Part shown: positions 18,212 to 26,774 of the stretch, one piece after another
Layout: each line of letters starts with the position of its first letter
Numbering within the stretch: the stretch's first letter is position 1
From: UBA6244 sp963676875
Lineage (GTDB): Bacteria; Bacteroidota; Bacteroidia; Bacteroidales; F082
NCBI GenBank assembly: GCA_963676875.1
Contig: OY781436.1
Location: 4,588,001 to 4,652,000, forward strand
DNA length: 64,000 nucleotides
Direction of reading: 5' to 3'
Made by a program: the position numbers and the translations under genes
The notes under the pieces: generated by a model
The model's input: the letters and a program-made list of their open reading frames with translations, nothing else
Told to the model about the DNA's origin: nothing
Databases searched by the model: none

Positions 18212-20479
18212 ATGAAATGCACCATTAAAAATATAGTTTTTCTGTTGTTGGCCATTGCAACCATTCCTGTTGATGCCCGGGCACAACAGACTTTTGCACC
18301 GCGCCTGGAACAGATATCGCTCCAAACCGACCGAAGTTTGTATCTTACGGGCGAGTCCATTTGGTTTTCCGGATTTTACCAACTCCTTGATGTTTCGGAC
18401 ACCCGACTAAGCAAAGTATTGTATATAGAACTGTTTAACAACCAACTGGAGGTGGTGGCATCGCAAAAACTGGAAATCTCCGGGCAGGTCGTTTCCGGTA
18501 AAATTGAGATTCCGGATCAATTAAAAACAGGCTATTACCTCCTTCGAGCCTACACCAGATATCAGCAAAATTTTCCGGTTTGGGAGATGGAAACCCACGT
18601 TATTTCAATTATTAACCCAAACCATCCGCTTCCCGGCTATCCCATGATCGATTTGGATGACCAAATTGAACTTACCAACACCACACAAGGCGGTTTGGCC
18701 TTTAGGATGCATGAGCCATTAAACAAACAAACCGCCTCTATCCTAATCTATGTCAATGGAGTTTACACCAACTCCCCCATCTCCTATTATGAAAATGGGT
18801 TGGGAAAAATCGACTTTCAACCCCAGGAGCATGATCAAATTCAACTGCAGGTAGTCATCCCACAAGGAGATACCATAAAAAGCATGGTTTTTGATAGCCA
18901 CCCTGGCAACTTACATGTTGAAATAGAAGCAGACCAGAACCAACTCCATGTGATGCTTGAAAGGTCAAACCTGCAAAACGAAAACCTGATCATTGATGTG
19001 GAAAATATAACGACTGCAACCCACACGCACAGAAGCACCTTTATGAAAGAAGGAACCACTAGAGAGCGTTTTCCGTTTATGGAAACAGGAATCGGGTTGT
19101 TACAAATCACCGTTTCCGACCTCACCAACAACATGTTAGCCCACAGGTATTATTTTGCTGCCAGGAAAGGAAACAACTCTGACACCTCTGAAACCTCTCT
19201 GGAAGCAGAAGCCGGAGCCACCTTCCGGTTCAACCTGCCTGAAACACAGGACGACAACCCCTTGAATCTCTCCTTTGTACTGTCAGGAACCACCGACTTC
19301 GCCACTGAAGATCTCCCCAATTATCTCCTCAACAATCCGTTGTATTTAAACGATTTTGTTTCTCAAAAACCTTTCCTTTCAGAAAAATTGGTGTCGCAAA
19401 TTGATATACTTTTGGCCTTACAGAAAAATCAACTGACCAGGCAACTGACAGACACATCCCACCCGTTCGTCGTCCCGGAGATATTCGGCATCAACCTGGA
19501 AGGCAGATTACAGAACACCTCAACTAAGAAACCCTTACCCGACCAGTTAGTTTACTGCACCGTTCTGGGTGCTGATCCGCAATTTCATGCCACAAGAACA
19601 TCCCGGGATGGAACCTTTGTGATCCCACTCAACCGTCTTGAAAACAGGCAAAGCATTTTTGTTGGGATGGCATCCGAAATCGACGGGGAGGCTAACATTG
19701 TTGTGCACAGCGGATATTGTACCACCCCACCCGTGTGGAATAGCACAGCCTTCTTACCTGATACCAGTTATCGGACATTAATCAAACAAATGCTTTTAAA
19801 CCAACAGGTAAGTGAGGCTTTTCAGGTCTGTCGTTCAGATTCGTTACCCCTTCATATCCCTTGGCGCCCCTTGTTCGGCACCCGGGCTACTACCATCAAA
19901 CTTGCTGATTTTGTACAACTTTCGTCAACTCAGGAAGTATTCAACGAGTTGGTACCGTATGTGAAAGCACGGAAAAAAGACGGACATTTTAAGTTGGTAG
20001 TACTCGATGAGATACTCAATATGGAATATGACGATCCGTTGTTGATGGTAGATCAGGTGCCCTTCAACAACATCGACGAAATAATGAAGTTGCAACCCAC
20101 TGAAATTGAAAAAATTGAGGTGATCAGCAGGATATATGCCCACGGAAACACCCTGTTTAACGGAATCATTGTTATCACCACCGGAGCAGGAAATCTGGCA
20201 GGAATGCCCCTTCCGGCGGGGAACGTTTTTGTGGAATACGATAACTTCAATACTCCCATTCTATTTTCCACCGATGAATTACCTCAGCATGAGGACAAAC
20301 CCCGGTTCATGAATACCGTATTATGGAAAAACGTTATTCAACCTGCTGAGCGACAAATTAACCTCACAGCTCCTCAGGCCATCGCCAATTACAACTTGAT
20401 TGTAAGAGATTTGGGAAGTTCAGGACAAATAGTAAAATACCAAAAGGTACAAGTTAAAAAAGCTCCTGGGGATAAATAA
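18212..20479 (+). CDS. large exported protein with MG2-like and TonB-plug-like regions
   Basis: A 755-residue exported protein (signal peptide IKNIVFLLLAIATIPVDARA). Right after the signal, 'QISLQTDRSLYLTGESIWFSGFY' and 'GYYLLRAYTRYQQ' match the macroglobulin MG2-type domain found in Bacteroidota envelope proteins. A carboxypeptidase-like segment follows near residue 430 ('NLEGRLQNTSTKKPLPDQLVYCTVLG'). The C-terminus contains 'PLLMVDQVPFNNIDEIMKLQPTEIEKIEVI', a plug-like segment of TonB receptors without a barrel. It is the last gene of the receptor/DUF4249 operon and overlaps the end of truA by 26 bases in the opposite direction. Probably a periplasmic scaffold; function not established. Confidence 0.82.
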   Translation: MKCTIKNIVFLLLAIATIPVDARAQQTFAPRLEQISLQTDRSLYLTGESIWFSGFYQLLDVSDTRLSKVLYIELFNNQLEVVASQKLEISGQVVSGKIEIPDQLKTGYYLLRAYTRYQQNFPVWEMETHVISIINPNHPLPGYPMIDLDDQIELTNTTQGGLAFRMHEPLNKQTASILIYVNGVYTNSPISYYENGLGKIDFQPQEHDQIQLQVVIPQGDTIKSMVFDSHPGNLHVEIEADQNQLHVMLERSNLQNENLIIDVENITTATHTHRSTFMKEGTTRERFPFMETGIGLLQITVSDLTNNMLAHRYYFAARKGNNSDTSETSLEAEAGATFRFNLPETQDDNPLNLSFVLSGTTDFATEDLPNYLLNNPLYLNDFVSQKPFLSEKLVSQIDILLALQKNQLTRQLTDTSHPFVVPEIFGINLEGRLQNTSTKKPLPDQLVYCTVLGADPQFHATRTSRDGTFVIPLNRLENRQSIFVGMASEIDGEANIVVHSGYCTTPPVWNSTAFLPDTSYRTLIKQMLLNQQVSEAFQVCRSDSLPLHIPWRPLFGTRATTIKLADFVQLSSTQEVFNELVPYVKARKKDGHFKLVVLDEILNMEYDDPLLMVDQVPFNNIDEIMKLQPTEIEKIEVISRIYAHGNTLFNGIIVITTGAGNLAGMPLPAGNVFVEYDNFNTPILFSTDELPQHEDKPRFMNTVLWKNVIQPAERQINLTAPQAIANYNLIVRDLGSSGQIVKYQKVQVKKAPGDK

Positions 20480-21200
20480 CCCGTTCAAGAAACAAACCTT
20501 CGGCAGGCATCGAAAATCCGGCCTTCCCCCTGTCCTTCGACTCGATAATAGCAGGCATATCTTTAGGAGTTAACTTTCCCTTTCCTATTTCGAAAAGCGT
20601 GCCCACGATGGCACGAACCATGTTGCGTAAAAACCTGTCGGCGGTAATGGTAAACACCAACTGATCGGGAAAAATTTCCCAACGGGCTTCCTTAATCAGG
20701 CAAATATTGGTCTTTGTTTGGGTGTGAAGTTTGGAAAAACTCGTAAAATCGTTGTAGTTCAATAAGTAATCGGCGGCATCCTGCATGGCTTCCACATTAA
20801 GTACGCCATCATACGCCATGGACAATCCTGCGGAAAAAGGATTTTTAATGGTGTGAATATAGTATTTGTATGTCCTGCTAACCGCACTGAAACGACTGTG
20901 AAGATCAGGAGCTACTTCCGTCATTTCGTAAATTACAATGTCCTCAGGCAGAAATCGATTGAGCTTATACACCAAATCCTTCAAGGGCAATCTGACTTCA
21001 GGCACATCGAAATGCGCATAAAATTCACGGGCATGCACTCCTGTATCCGTTCGACCACATCCCACCAAATTGATGTCATGTCCTGTTAACAACGACATTT
21101 TTTGGTTAAGTTCAGCCTGAACCGTATGTGCATTTTCCTGAATCTGCCAACCGTGATAGTTGCGCCCATTGTAGGCGAGCTTGATAAAATACCGCTTCAT
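20454..21200 (-). CDS. truA: tRNA pseudouridine(38-40) synthase TruA
   Basis: A 248-residue TruA. The catalytic aspartate is D52 in the motif GCGRTDTGVHA. The N-terminal 'YFIKLAYNGRNYHGWQIQ' and the C-terminal 'RFLRNMVRAIVGTLFEIGKGK' blocks are both family signatures. It isomerises uridines 38-40 in the tRNA anticodon arm. It is monocistronic and convergent with the MG2-like gene, sharing 26 bases at the 3' ends. Confidence 0.96.
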   Translation of the reverse strand: MKRYFIKLAYNGRNYHGWQIQENAHTVQAELNQKMSLLTGHDINLVGCGRTDTGVHAREFYAHFDVPEVRLPLKDLVYKLNRFLPEDIVIYEMTEVAPDLHSRFSAVSRTYKYYIHTIKNPFSAGLSMAYDGVLNVEAMQDAADYLLNYNDFTSFSKLHTQTKTNICLIKEARWEIFPDQLVFTITADRFLRNMVRAIVGTLFEIGKGKLTPKDMPAIIESKDRGKAGFSMPAEGLFLERVIYPQELF

Positions 21201-21204
21201 GCAA

Positions 21205-21212
21205 CAAAAATA
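21205..21212 (-). promoter_or_regulatory. -7 element TATTTTTG of truA
   Basis: On the minus strand TATTTTTG (CAAAAATA on plus) fits TAnnTTTG and ends 4 bases before the truA ATG, so transcription would begin at or next to the start codon (near-leaderless). No clear -33 TTG is present. Confidence 0.4.
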
Positions 21213-21364
21213 GATGATTAATGGTTAGGTTGACAGAAAGTTTATGGTTGCATTTCCATTTGATGGAATAGCGTGCCGGAAGAAAAACCCGATAAATCGG
21301 TTGGAATAGGCGTCCGGCAGGCGATATTTATTTGTTTGTATTCGAGCGTCCCTCGTCCCTACTC

Positions 21365-21670
21365 GATGAATAGAAACACGCAAAAAACCCACCACAGAGA
21401 CACGAAGAACACAGAGAAAAGCAGTTAGCTCTTGGCTATTGGATCACTGTTCATTGTTCACTGTTCACTGTTCACTTGTCCCTTGTCCCTCCACGATGAA
21501 TAGAAACACGCAAAAATCCACCACAGAGACACAGAGAACACAGAGAAAAGCAGTTAGCTTTTGGCTATTGGATCACCAACCACTGTTCATTGTTCACTAT
21601 TCTCTGTTCACTATTCACTGTTCACTGTTCACTATTCACTGTTCACTGTTCACTGTTCCCTTGTCCCTTG
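21365..21670. repeat. two ~130-bp tandem copies plus TTCACTGTTCA microrepeats
   Basis: The block starting GATGAATAGAAACACG at 21365 recurs at 21495 with few differences. Each copy carries a CCACAGAGACAC..ACAGAGAAAAG segment and ends in runs of the 11-base unit TTCACTGTTCA. Open frames through this block are simple-repeat translations and not genes. The rest of the truA-to-transporter spacer (21201-21364) shows no gene. Confidence 0.85.
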
Positions 21671-21692
21671 TTTCAAAAACATCTTATATTTG
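21661..21692 (+). promoter_or_regulatory. promoter of putative nickel transporter (TTG-N21-TATATTTG)
   Basis: TTG at 21661-21663 and TATATTTG at 21685-21692 are separated by 21 bases, fitting the Bacteroidota -33/-7 pattern. The predicted start of transcription falls around 21699, only a few bases before the ATG at 21706. Confidence 0.55.
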
Positions 21693-21706
21693 TGAAAAAT
21701 TTCACA
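21691..21706. promoter_or_regulatory. 16-bp palindrome TGTGAAAAATTTCACA overlapping promoter and start codon
   Basis: The sequence has 7-base inverted arms (TGTGAAA/TTTCACA) and exactly fits TGTGA-N6-TCACA, the half-site spacing recognised by CRP/FNR-family dimers. It overlaps the -7 element by two bases and reaches the first base of the ATG, a position expected to repress. Its geometry equals the two palindromes in the hox/hypF promoter region. Confidence 0.6.
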
Positions 21707-22416
21707 TGGAAGAAGCAATCGCAGGTTTTCCCTTTATTTTTGGCCTTTTGGCGTCGATTATTCATGTTATTTCCGGGCCCGACCATCTGGCTGCCGTAAG
21801 TCCGATAGCTTTGCGTGCGCCCCGTCGTGCGTGGATGATCGGTTTTTCATGGGGAATTGGCCATTTGGCTGGGATGCTCCTGATTGGCTTGTTGTTTTTC
21901 TTTTTTCGCGACCTATTTCCCATCGAACTTATTTCCGATAATAGTGAAAAAATTGTTGGATTCATGCTTATCGCCATCGGGATTTGGGCTTGGGTTAAAC
22001 TCATTCCCAAACATGGCAAACACACACACGACCATGCTCATGTGGACGAAAGTGGAGATGCCTTTGTTCATCGTCACGAACACCACCACAAGCATCAACA
22101 TACTTTGGACGAGGCAGAAAGACAATCGTGGTTTGCGGCTTTGGGCATTGGCATCTTGCACGGTTTGGCAGGAGTTTCGCACATCGTGAGCCTGTTACCC
22201 ACGCTGGCCTTTGAAACCAACAGCGAAGCCGTGTTTTATCTCATCGGATTTGGGGCGGGAACCATTGTGGCCATGGTGGCGTTTGCCTTCGTTATGGGAT
22301 TAATTTCACGCAGTGCAAGTCACGACCACAAGCATCGCTTACTAACCTACATCAACGGAATCGCAGGGCTGGCAGCCATTGTTGTAGGGACTTTCTGGAT
22401 AATTAACACTTGGTAA
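21706..22416 (+). CDS. UreH/NicO-like membrane transporter with His-rich loop, putative nickel transporter
   Basis: A 236-residue membrane protein. I chose ATG 21706 because the longer frame upstream only translates simple repeats and the promoter lies just before this start. About six membrane segments are seen. The first contains 'IHVISGPDHLAAVSP', similar to the His/Asp signature of nickel/cobalt and UreH-type transporters. The central cytoplasmic or periplasmic loop is rich in His/Asp (HGKHTHDHAHVDE, HRHEHHHKHQH). A second half begins 'GIGILHGLAGVSHIVSLLP'. Family and location near [NiFe]-hydrogenase genes suggest nickel transport; cobalt or nickel efflux remains possible. Confidence 0.78.
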   Translation: MEEAIAGFPFIFGLLASIIHVISGPDHLAAVSPIALRAPRRAWMIGFSWGIGHLAGMLLIGLLFFFFRDLFPIELISDNSEKIVGFMLIAIGIWAWVKLIPKHGKHTHDHAHVDESGDAFVHRHEHHHKHQHTLDEAERQSWFAALGIGILHGLAGVSHIVSLLPTLAFETNSEAVFYLIGFGAGTIVAMVAFAFVMGLISRSASHDHKHRLLTYINGIAGLAAIVVGTFWIINTW

Positions 22417-22427
22417 TATTATTGATT

Positions 22428-23174
22428 ATGTATAACTTAACCCTCCCATTGGCATTGTTCCTGATTTTTGTTTCAACCATCCTACACGGACAAGACACTC
22501 CTGAAAAGAAAACCATTTCGTTAGGCTTTGAAGGTGGGGTTCAGTTTACGGATGTAAGCGATCAATCGATGATTTCCAAAGGTGGAACCGGTATCAACAT
22601 GGGGGTGTTTGCAGAATATCCCATCAACGATATCCTCCGCATACGTCTTGGATTAAATTATGATAAACGGGCCTTCAATTTGAGTAATATATGGCGGCTA
22701 ATGGATGACTCAACAGGTTATTTCGGAGACTCTTACTATGCTGAGAACATTGACTATAAAGCCAACTTTGCCACTATCCCTTTGAGCTTGCTTTACATGA
22801 AAGGTGAAAATCGCTTTAAATTGTATTTTCAATTTACCCTTTATTATTCCCTTCTGTTGGATGCGCAACTGGATGGCAACCTTGAATGGTATATTTCAGC
22901 TGAAGACGCCTTGCATTTCACCAACCCTGAATGGCAATCACCCACCTCAGAAACTGAACACGTTAGCCGTGATGCCACGCCCGATTTCAACACATATGAT
23001 CTGGGCATACATTTATATATAGGAGGTTTGTATGAGCTTAATGATCAATGGTCGATAACCCTTTCACCCGGACTCACCTATGGTTTAGCCAATGTGTGGA
23101 ATAATCCCGAGCGCACATCTAATTGGTCGAAATTGTTCCAAATAAATGCAGGAGTCCTCTATCAATTCAAATAA
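22428..23174 (+). CDS. outer-membrane beta-barrel protein (PorT-like fold)
   Basis: A 248-residue exported protein. The ATG at 22428 is taken rather than a TTG six codons earlier that overlaps the transporter gene. The signal peptide is MYNLTLPLALFLIFVSTILHGQ. The mature protein is a small barrel of 8-10 strands: 'TISLGFEGGVQFTDVSD', 'GINMGVFAEYPINDILRIRLGLNYDKRAF', ending 'LFQINAGVLYQFK' with an aromatic-containing terminal strand. It follows the transporter gene by 11 bases. Function is unknown. Confidence 0.82.
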   Translation: MYNLTLPLALFLIFVSTILHGQDTPEKKTISLGFEGGVQFTDVSDQSMISKGGTGINMGVFAEYPINDILRIRLGLNYDKRAFNLSNIWRLMDDSTGYFGDSYYAENIDYKANFATIPLSLLYMKGENRFKLYFQFTLYYSLLLDAQLDGNLEWYISAEDALHFTNPEWQSPTSETEHVSRDATPDFNTYDLGIHLYIGGLYELNDQWSITLSPGLTYGLANVWNNPERTSNWSKLFQINAGVLYQFK

Positions 23175-23211
23175 AAAAACCGCATGTTTTTGTTGTCCAA
23201 ACCCATGCGGT
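23173..23211 (-). terminator. terminator at end of hydrogenase operon
   Basis: ACCGCATG (23179-23186) pairs with CATGCGGT (23204-23211) around a 17-base loop. On the minus strand it is followed by seven T residues (A run 23173-23179), so it ends the hox operon. Lacking a T run on the plus strand, it may still help stop the convergent barrel gene. Confidence 0.8.
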
Positions 23212-23242
23212 GAATTAGGCGAAACCTACCTAACAAATAAGG

Positions 23243-24235
23243 CTACCATTCCTCAAAATCACGTTTCATAAACTGAATACGCTCAAAAGAGGCCATGGTG
23301 GTGATATCCTCCAGAGCCTTACCCTTGAAGTCGGAAATGGCCTTGAACTTGTGCTCTTCCATCCATTTTTTCAGTTCATTCAACATGCTTTCTATATACG
23401 GTATTCCGTTGGCATACAGCGTACTGCAAATTTGAACAGCATTCGCTCCGGCCAAAATCATTTTTATCATTCCTGTATGGTAATGAATCCCTGTTGAGGC
23501 CACCAAATCGCATCCGATGTTGTTTCCGGCCATCAATGCAATCCAGCGAAGCGAACGACTTTGTTCCTCGGGAGTGGACAAATAATTATCATGAACCACT
23601 TGTAGGGTATTGATATCTATATCTGGGCGGAAATAGCGATTGAAAATAACCAATCCCTGCGCTCCATGCTCTACCAATTGGTTGGCCATAGAACACAAAT
23701 TGGTAAAATAGCACCCCAATTTTACAGAAACAGGAATAGTTACTTCTTTTTTGACAGCCTTTAAAATATCCATATAGAGTTCTTCTACCTCGCAACTTTT
23801 CAGCGAAGCATTAAACGGAAATATACTGATATTCAATTCAATGGCGTCGGCACCTGCCTGTTGAATCCGTTGGGCAAACTTTGGCCATTCATCGGAAGAT
23901 TTACAGTTGATGCTTGCAATAACAGGAATGGAAATCGAAGATTTTACTTGCTTTACAAAATCGAGATACTTTTCCAGATTGGCATCCACAGAAAGTCCCA
24001 TAACATGATCTTTGGCTTCCGGAAACCAGTAATACATCTCATTGCTACCATCTACACGAGCCTCGGCTTCCGCTGTAATTTGTTCTTCAAAAACAGACTT
24101 AAGCACTACCGCTCCGGCACCAAACTGTGCACACAGTTTAATATTGTCCAGCTCGCCGGTAATTTTAGAACTACTGATAATGATGGGACTATCTAGTTTC
24201 AGTCCCAGGTAGGTTGTTGAAATATCTAATGTCAT
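23243..24235 (-). CDS. dihydroorotate dehydrogenase-like flavoprotein of hydrogenase operon
   Basis: A 330-residue TIM-barrel flavoprotein of the dihydroorotate-dehydrogenase-like family. The N-terminus 'TTYLGLKLDSPIIISSSKITGELDNIK' and the C-terminal FMN-phosphate region 'VASTGIHYHTGMIKMILAGANAVQICSTL' are typical. In true DHODs a SCPN motif carries the catalytic base; here the corresponding stretch is 'ELNISIFPFN', without the cysteine, so dihydroorotate is unlikely as substrate. It is the last gene of the hox operon, 7 bases after the maturation protease. A role as flavin-dependent electron acceptor linked to the hydrogenase is possible but unproven. Confidence 0.85.
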   Translation of the reverse strand: MTLDISTTYLGLKLDSPIIISSSKITGELDNIKLCAQFGAGAVVLKSVFEEQITAEAEARVDGSNEMYYWFPEAKDHVMGLSVDANLEKYLDFVKQVKSSISIPVIASINCKSSDEWPKFAQRIQQAGADAIELNISIFPFNASLKSCEVEELYMDILKAVKKEVTIPVSVKLGCYFTNLCSMANQLVEHGAQGLVIFNRYFRPDIDINTLQVVHDNYLSTPEEQSRSLRWIALMAGNNIGCDLVASTGIHYHTGMIKMILAGANAVQICSTLYANGIPYIESMLNELKKWMEEHKFKAISDFKGKALEDITTMASFERIQFMKRDFEEW

Positions 24236-24242
24236 AACATAC

Positions 24243-24731
24243 TTATTGGTAAATTCTTTTTAATGAGTGCCCAACCTGCCAACTGACGGTTAAAAATTGA
24301 AAGGCTTGTTCGAGGTTGAGTTTGGCACAGTCAGTCAGTCCCTCTTTCAATTCCCAGTCATAGCCTTTTATTGCCAGAACATAGGTTTCAGGAGTTTTAT
24401 TAAAGAGTTTTTGAGCCAAATGAACCACGTAAGCAGGAGAAACGGCATGCATGGTAAATTCCACCTGAGCATCAGAGGGTTCAACAGTCTTGAAAGTGTA
24501 TTCATTGATGCGTTCTTCTTTGGTGGCGTCAACAAATACCACGATATCCCAAGGAGCAATTTTTTCAGCATCTTCGATGTTCAACTGATAATTGCTGTCG
24601 GTTTCCATGCAGGTGAGGTGATGGGTTTCAATCCATTTTTGAATCATGTTGACCATTTCATTCCCCAACCCGTCATCCTGACGACCAGGGTTTCCATAGC
24701 CATAAATGAGCACTCTTTTTTTTGGTTCCAT
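24243..24731 (-). CDS. hoxW: [NiFe]-hydrogenase maturation protease
   Basis: A 162-residue endopeptidase of the HyaD/HybD/HoxW (M52) family. The opening 'RVLIYGYGNPGRQDDGLGNEMV' contains the conserved GxGNxxxxDDG signature with the nickel-binding acidic residue. 'IVVFVDAT' holds the second conserved Asp, and 'FTMHAVSPAYVVHLA' the conserved His. It removes the C-terminal peptide of the large subunit once nickel is in place. It lies 2 bases after the large-subunit gene that it should process. The hoxW name is by analogy with group 3d hydrogenases. Confidence 0.9.
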   Translation of the reverse strand: MEPKKRVLIYGYGNPGRQDDGLGNEMVNMIQKWIETHHLTCMETDSNYQLNIEDAEKIAPWDIVVFVDATKEERINEYTFKTVEPSDAQVEFTMHAVSPAYVVHLAQKLFNKTPETYVLAIKGYDWELKEGLTDCAKLNLEQAFQFLTVSWQVGHSLKRIYQ

Positions 24732-24733
24732 GA

Positions 24734-26185
24734 TTATTTAGTTTTATGATCAAGTATCTCGTTATTTGAATTAACAAGGGTCATTTCTAGTGGCATTTGT
24801 CCTAAAGCGTGGGTAGCACAACTTAAACAAGGATCGTAAGCACGTATGGCAACCTCAACGGCGTTCATCATACCTTCGGTAATTTCCTTTTGTCCGTTCA
24901 TAAACGATTTGGCAGTAAGATTTACAGCCATGTTCATGGGTTCGTTGTTGTTGGTTGTGGACACGATCAGGTTGGCCAAGGTAATTTGATCATTGTCGTT
25001 AATTTCGTAGTGATGGAAAAGTGTTCCACGTGGGGCTTCGATAATACCCACACCACGATGCGATTTTTCGCCTTTTACCACGAGGTCTTCGTTTTGCAAA
25101 TCGGGATCTTGCAGCAGGTTTCTGATTTCCTCGGCAGCATGCAATGTTTCGATTAAACGAGCCCAATGATAATGCAGGGTTTTGTTGTTGGGTTTGCCAT
25201 TGGTATAGGCTTTAAACAACTCAAACTCTTTCTGTGCCAGCGGCGTAGGAATAAAATCACAGGTATTCAAACGTGATAATGGACCTACGCGATACCAGCC
25301 CTTTTCTTTACCCAGATGTTTCAGGTAAGGGAATTTCATGTAACTCCAGCTACGCACTTCCTCTTCGATGTATTGGTTGTAGTCCTGACAATCCACATCA
25401 TCCAGAATGCGGTTTCCATCTGTATCCACGGCACGAAGTACCCCATTATATATATCGAAGGCGCCATCGGCACGCACGATACTCAGGTGATTGGATGGGA
25501 AGTCGGCAAAGGTATCAACCAATGTCAGGTTGTTTTTGTGGTAGGCTTTGAAAAATTCCAAAGCAGCCACCGACCATTCCACCATTTTGTCGGCATTGAG
25601 CGGATCGGCACCATGAAGCAATAGATCGCGTTCAGCAATACTCAGGTTTTTGTTGATACCTCCGGGGATGGCACCGGTTCCATGAATTTTCTTACCGGCT
25701 GTATGTTTGATGATTTCCTGTCCGTATTTGCGCATCATCACACCCTGAACGGCCAAATCTTTGTGGTGCATGGCCACGCCTATTATATTACGCAATGCCG
25801 GGTCAGCGTCGATACCAAACAAGAAGTCGGGTGAACTGAGGTGAAAAAAATGAAGTACGTGTGATTGGAAAAACTGTCCGTAGTGCATCAATCGACGCAT
25901 CTTCTCACCCACGGCGGTCAATCCCAGACCTGTACCTGCACCTACAATTACGTCAAGCGCTTTGGCAGCTGCCAGGTGGTGGCTTACAGGACAAATTCCG
26001 CAAAGGCGTTGCACCAAAACGGGAGCTTCCCAGTAGGGACGACCTTGAACAAACCGTTCAAAACCTCTAAATTCAACAATGTGCAATCTGGATTCTCGCA
26101 CCTGTCCGGCGTCATCAATCTGTATGGTTACTTTTCCGTGACCTTCCACTCTGGTTACGGGTTCTATGGTGATTTTTTTTGGCAT
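24734..26185 (-). CDS. hoxH: NAD-reducing [NiFe] hydrogenase large subunit (HoxH-like)
   Basis: A 483-residue catalytic subunit. The N-terminal L1 motif RLCGICPVSHH has Cys62 and Cys65; the C-terminal L2 motif DPCLSCATH has Cys453 and Cys456. Together these four cysteines ligate the Ni-Fe centre. His459 is followed by a 24-residue extension (ALGQMPLEM...) that the maturation protease should remove. 'EPVTRVEGHGKVTI' is the standard N-terminus. Motif wording (CGICPVSHH) and the partner genes fit group 3d bidirectional NAD-linked hydrogenases. It activates or evolves H2 in the cytoplasm together with HoxY. Confidence 0.95.
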   Translation of the reverse strand: MPKKITIEPVTRVEGHGKVTIQIDDAGQVRESRLHIVEFRGFERFVQGRPYWEAPVLVQRLCGICPVSHHLAAAKALDVIVGAGTGLGLTAVGEKMRRLMHYGQFFQSHVLHFFHLSSPDFLFGIDADPALRNIIGVAMHHKDLAVQGVMMRKYGQEIIKHTAGKKIHGTGAIPGGINKNLSIAERDLLLHGADPLNADKMVEWSVAALEFFKAYHKNNLTLVDTFADFPSNHLSIVRADGAFDIYNGVLRAVDTDGNRILDDVDCQDYNQYIEEEVRSWSYMKFPYLKHLGKEKGWYRVGPLSRLNTCDFIPTPLAQKEFELFKAYTNGKPNNKTLHYHWARLIETLHAAEEIRNLLQDPDLQNEDLVVKGEKSHRGVGIIEAPRGTLFHHYEINDNDQITLANLIVSTTNNNEPMNMAVNLTAKSFMNGQKEITEGMMNAVEVAIRAYDPCLSCATHALGQMPLEMTLVNSNNEILDHKTK

Positions 26186-26207
26186 GATTCAAATAGTTTT
26201 CAAATAG

Positions 26208-26756
26208 TTAGTCAAATTTAACAACTTCGTAAGGCAAATCCATTTCATTGCCTGTGATGAGGGCCACCAGAGCGTCCCAAATGAGGTCGGCACGTGGAGG
26301 ACATCCGGGCAGATAATAATCCACTTTCACAATTTCGTGACATGGATATACCTTATCGAGAAGCATGGGCAACTCATCGTCGTTGGGCAGTATGTGCTCG
26401 GTGTTCAGGCCAACCGTAGGGCCGTCCAAATAGGCTTCGCGCAAGCACTCTTCGATGGGAATACCATTACGCAAGGCCGGCAAACCGCCCATGATGGCAC
26501 ATTCACCCAAGGAAATCAACACCTTACAATTTTCTCTGAAACTACGCAACACTTCTACGTTTTCGCTGTTGCAGCAGCCCCCTTCGATAATACCAATATC
26601 AACGGGTTTTGTGAAGGTTTTAATATCATCAATGGGTGATTTATTAAACTCAACCAATTCAATGAGGTCGAGGATACGTTCGTCAATGTCAAGAATGGAC
26701 ATATGGCATCCAAAACATCCGGCCAGTGAAGTAGTTGCTATGATCTTTTTTTCCAT
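26208..26756 (-). CDS. hoxY: NAD-reducing hydrogenase small subunit (HoxY-like)
   Basis: A 182-residue small subunit of the NADH:ubiquinone-oxidoreductase 20-kDa fold. The four ligands of the proximal [4Fe-4S] cluster are visible: Cys14 and Cys17 in 'LAGCFGCHMS', one Cys of 'GGCCNSEN', and Cys in 'YLPGCPPRAD'; 'LISLGECAIMGG' is a conserved block. Short length and lack of a twin-arginine signal mean a cytoplasmic enzyme. It sits between hoxU and hoxH with 18- and 22-base gaps. Confidence 0.93.
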   Translation of the reverse strand: MEKKIIATTSLAGCFGCHMSILDIDERILDLIELVEFNKSPIDDIKTFTKPVDIGIIEGGCCNSENVEVLRSFRENCKVLISLGECAIMGGLPALRNGIPIEECLREAYLDGPTVGLNTEHILPNDDELPMLLDKVYPCHEIVKVDYYLPGCPPRADLIWDALVALITGNEMDLPYEVVKFD

Positions 26757-26774
26757 TTTCTTAGGTTTTCAAAG

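Noticed and set aside
21439..21705. N-terminal extension of the nickel-transporter frame
   Set aside because: It translates TTCACTGTTCA simple repeats into SLFTVHCSLFT-like residues, and the promoter lies downstream of it.
23243..24235. PyrD, dihydroorotate dehydrogenase of pyrimidine synthesis
   Set aside because: The catalytic SCPN motif is absent and the gene is embedded in the hydrogenase operon.
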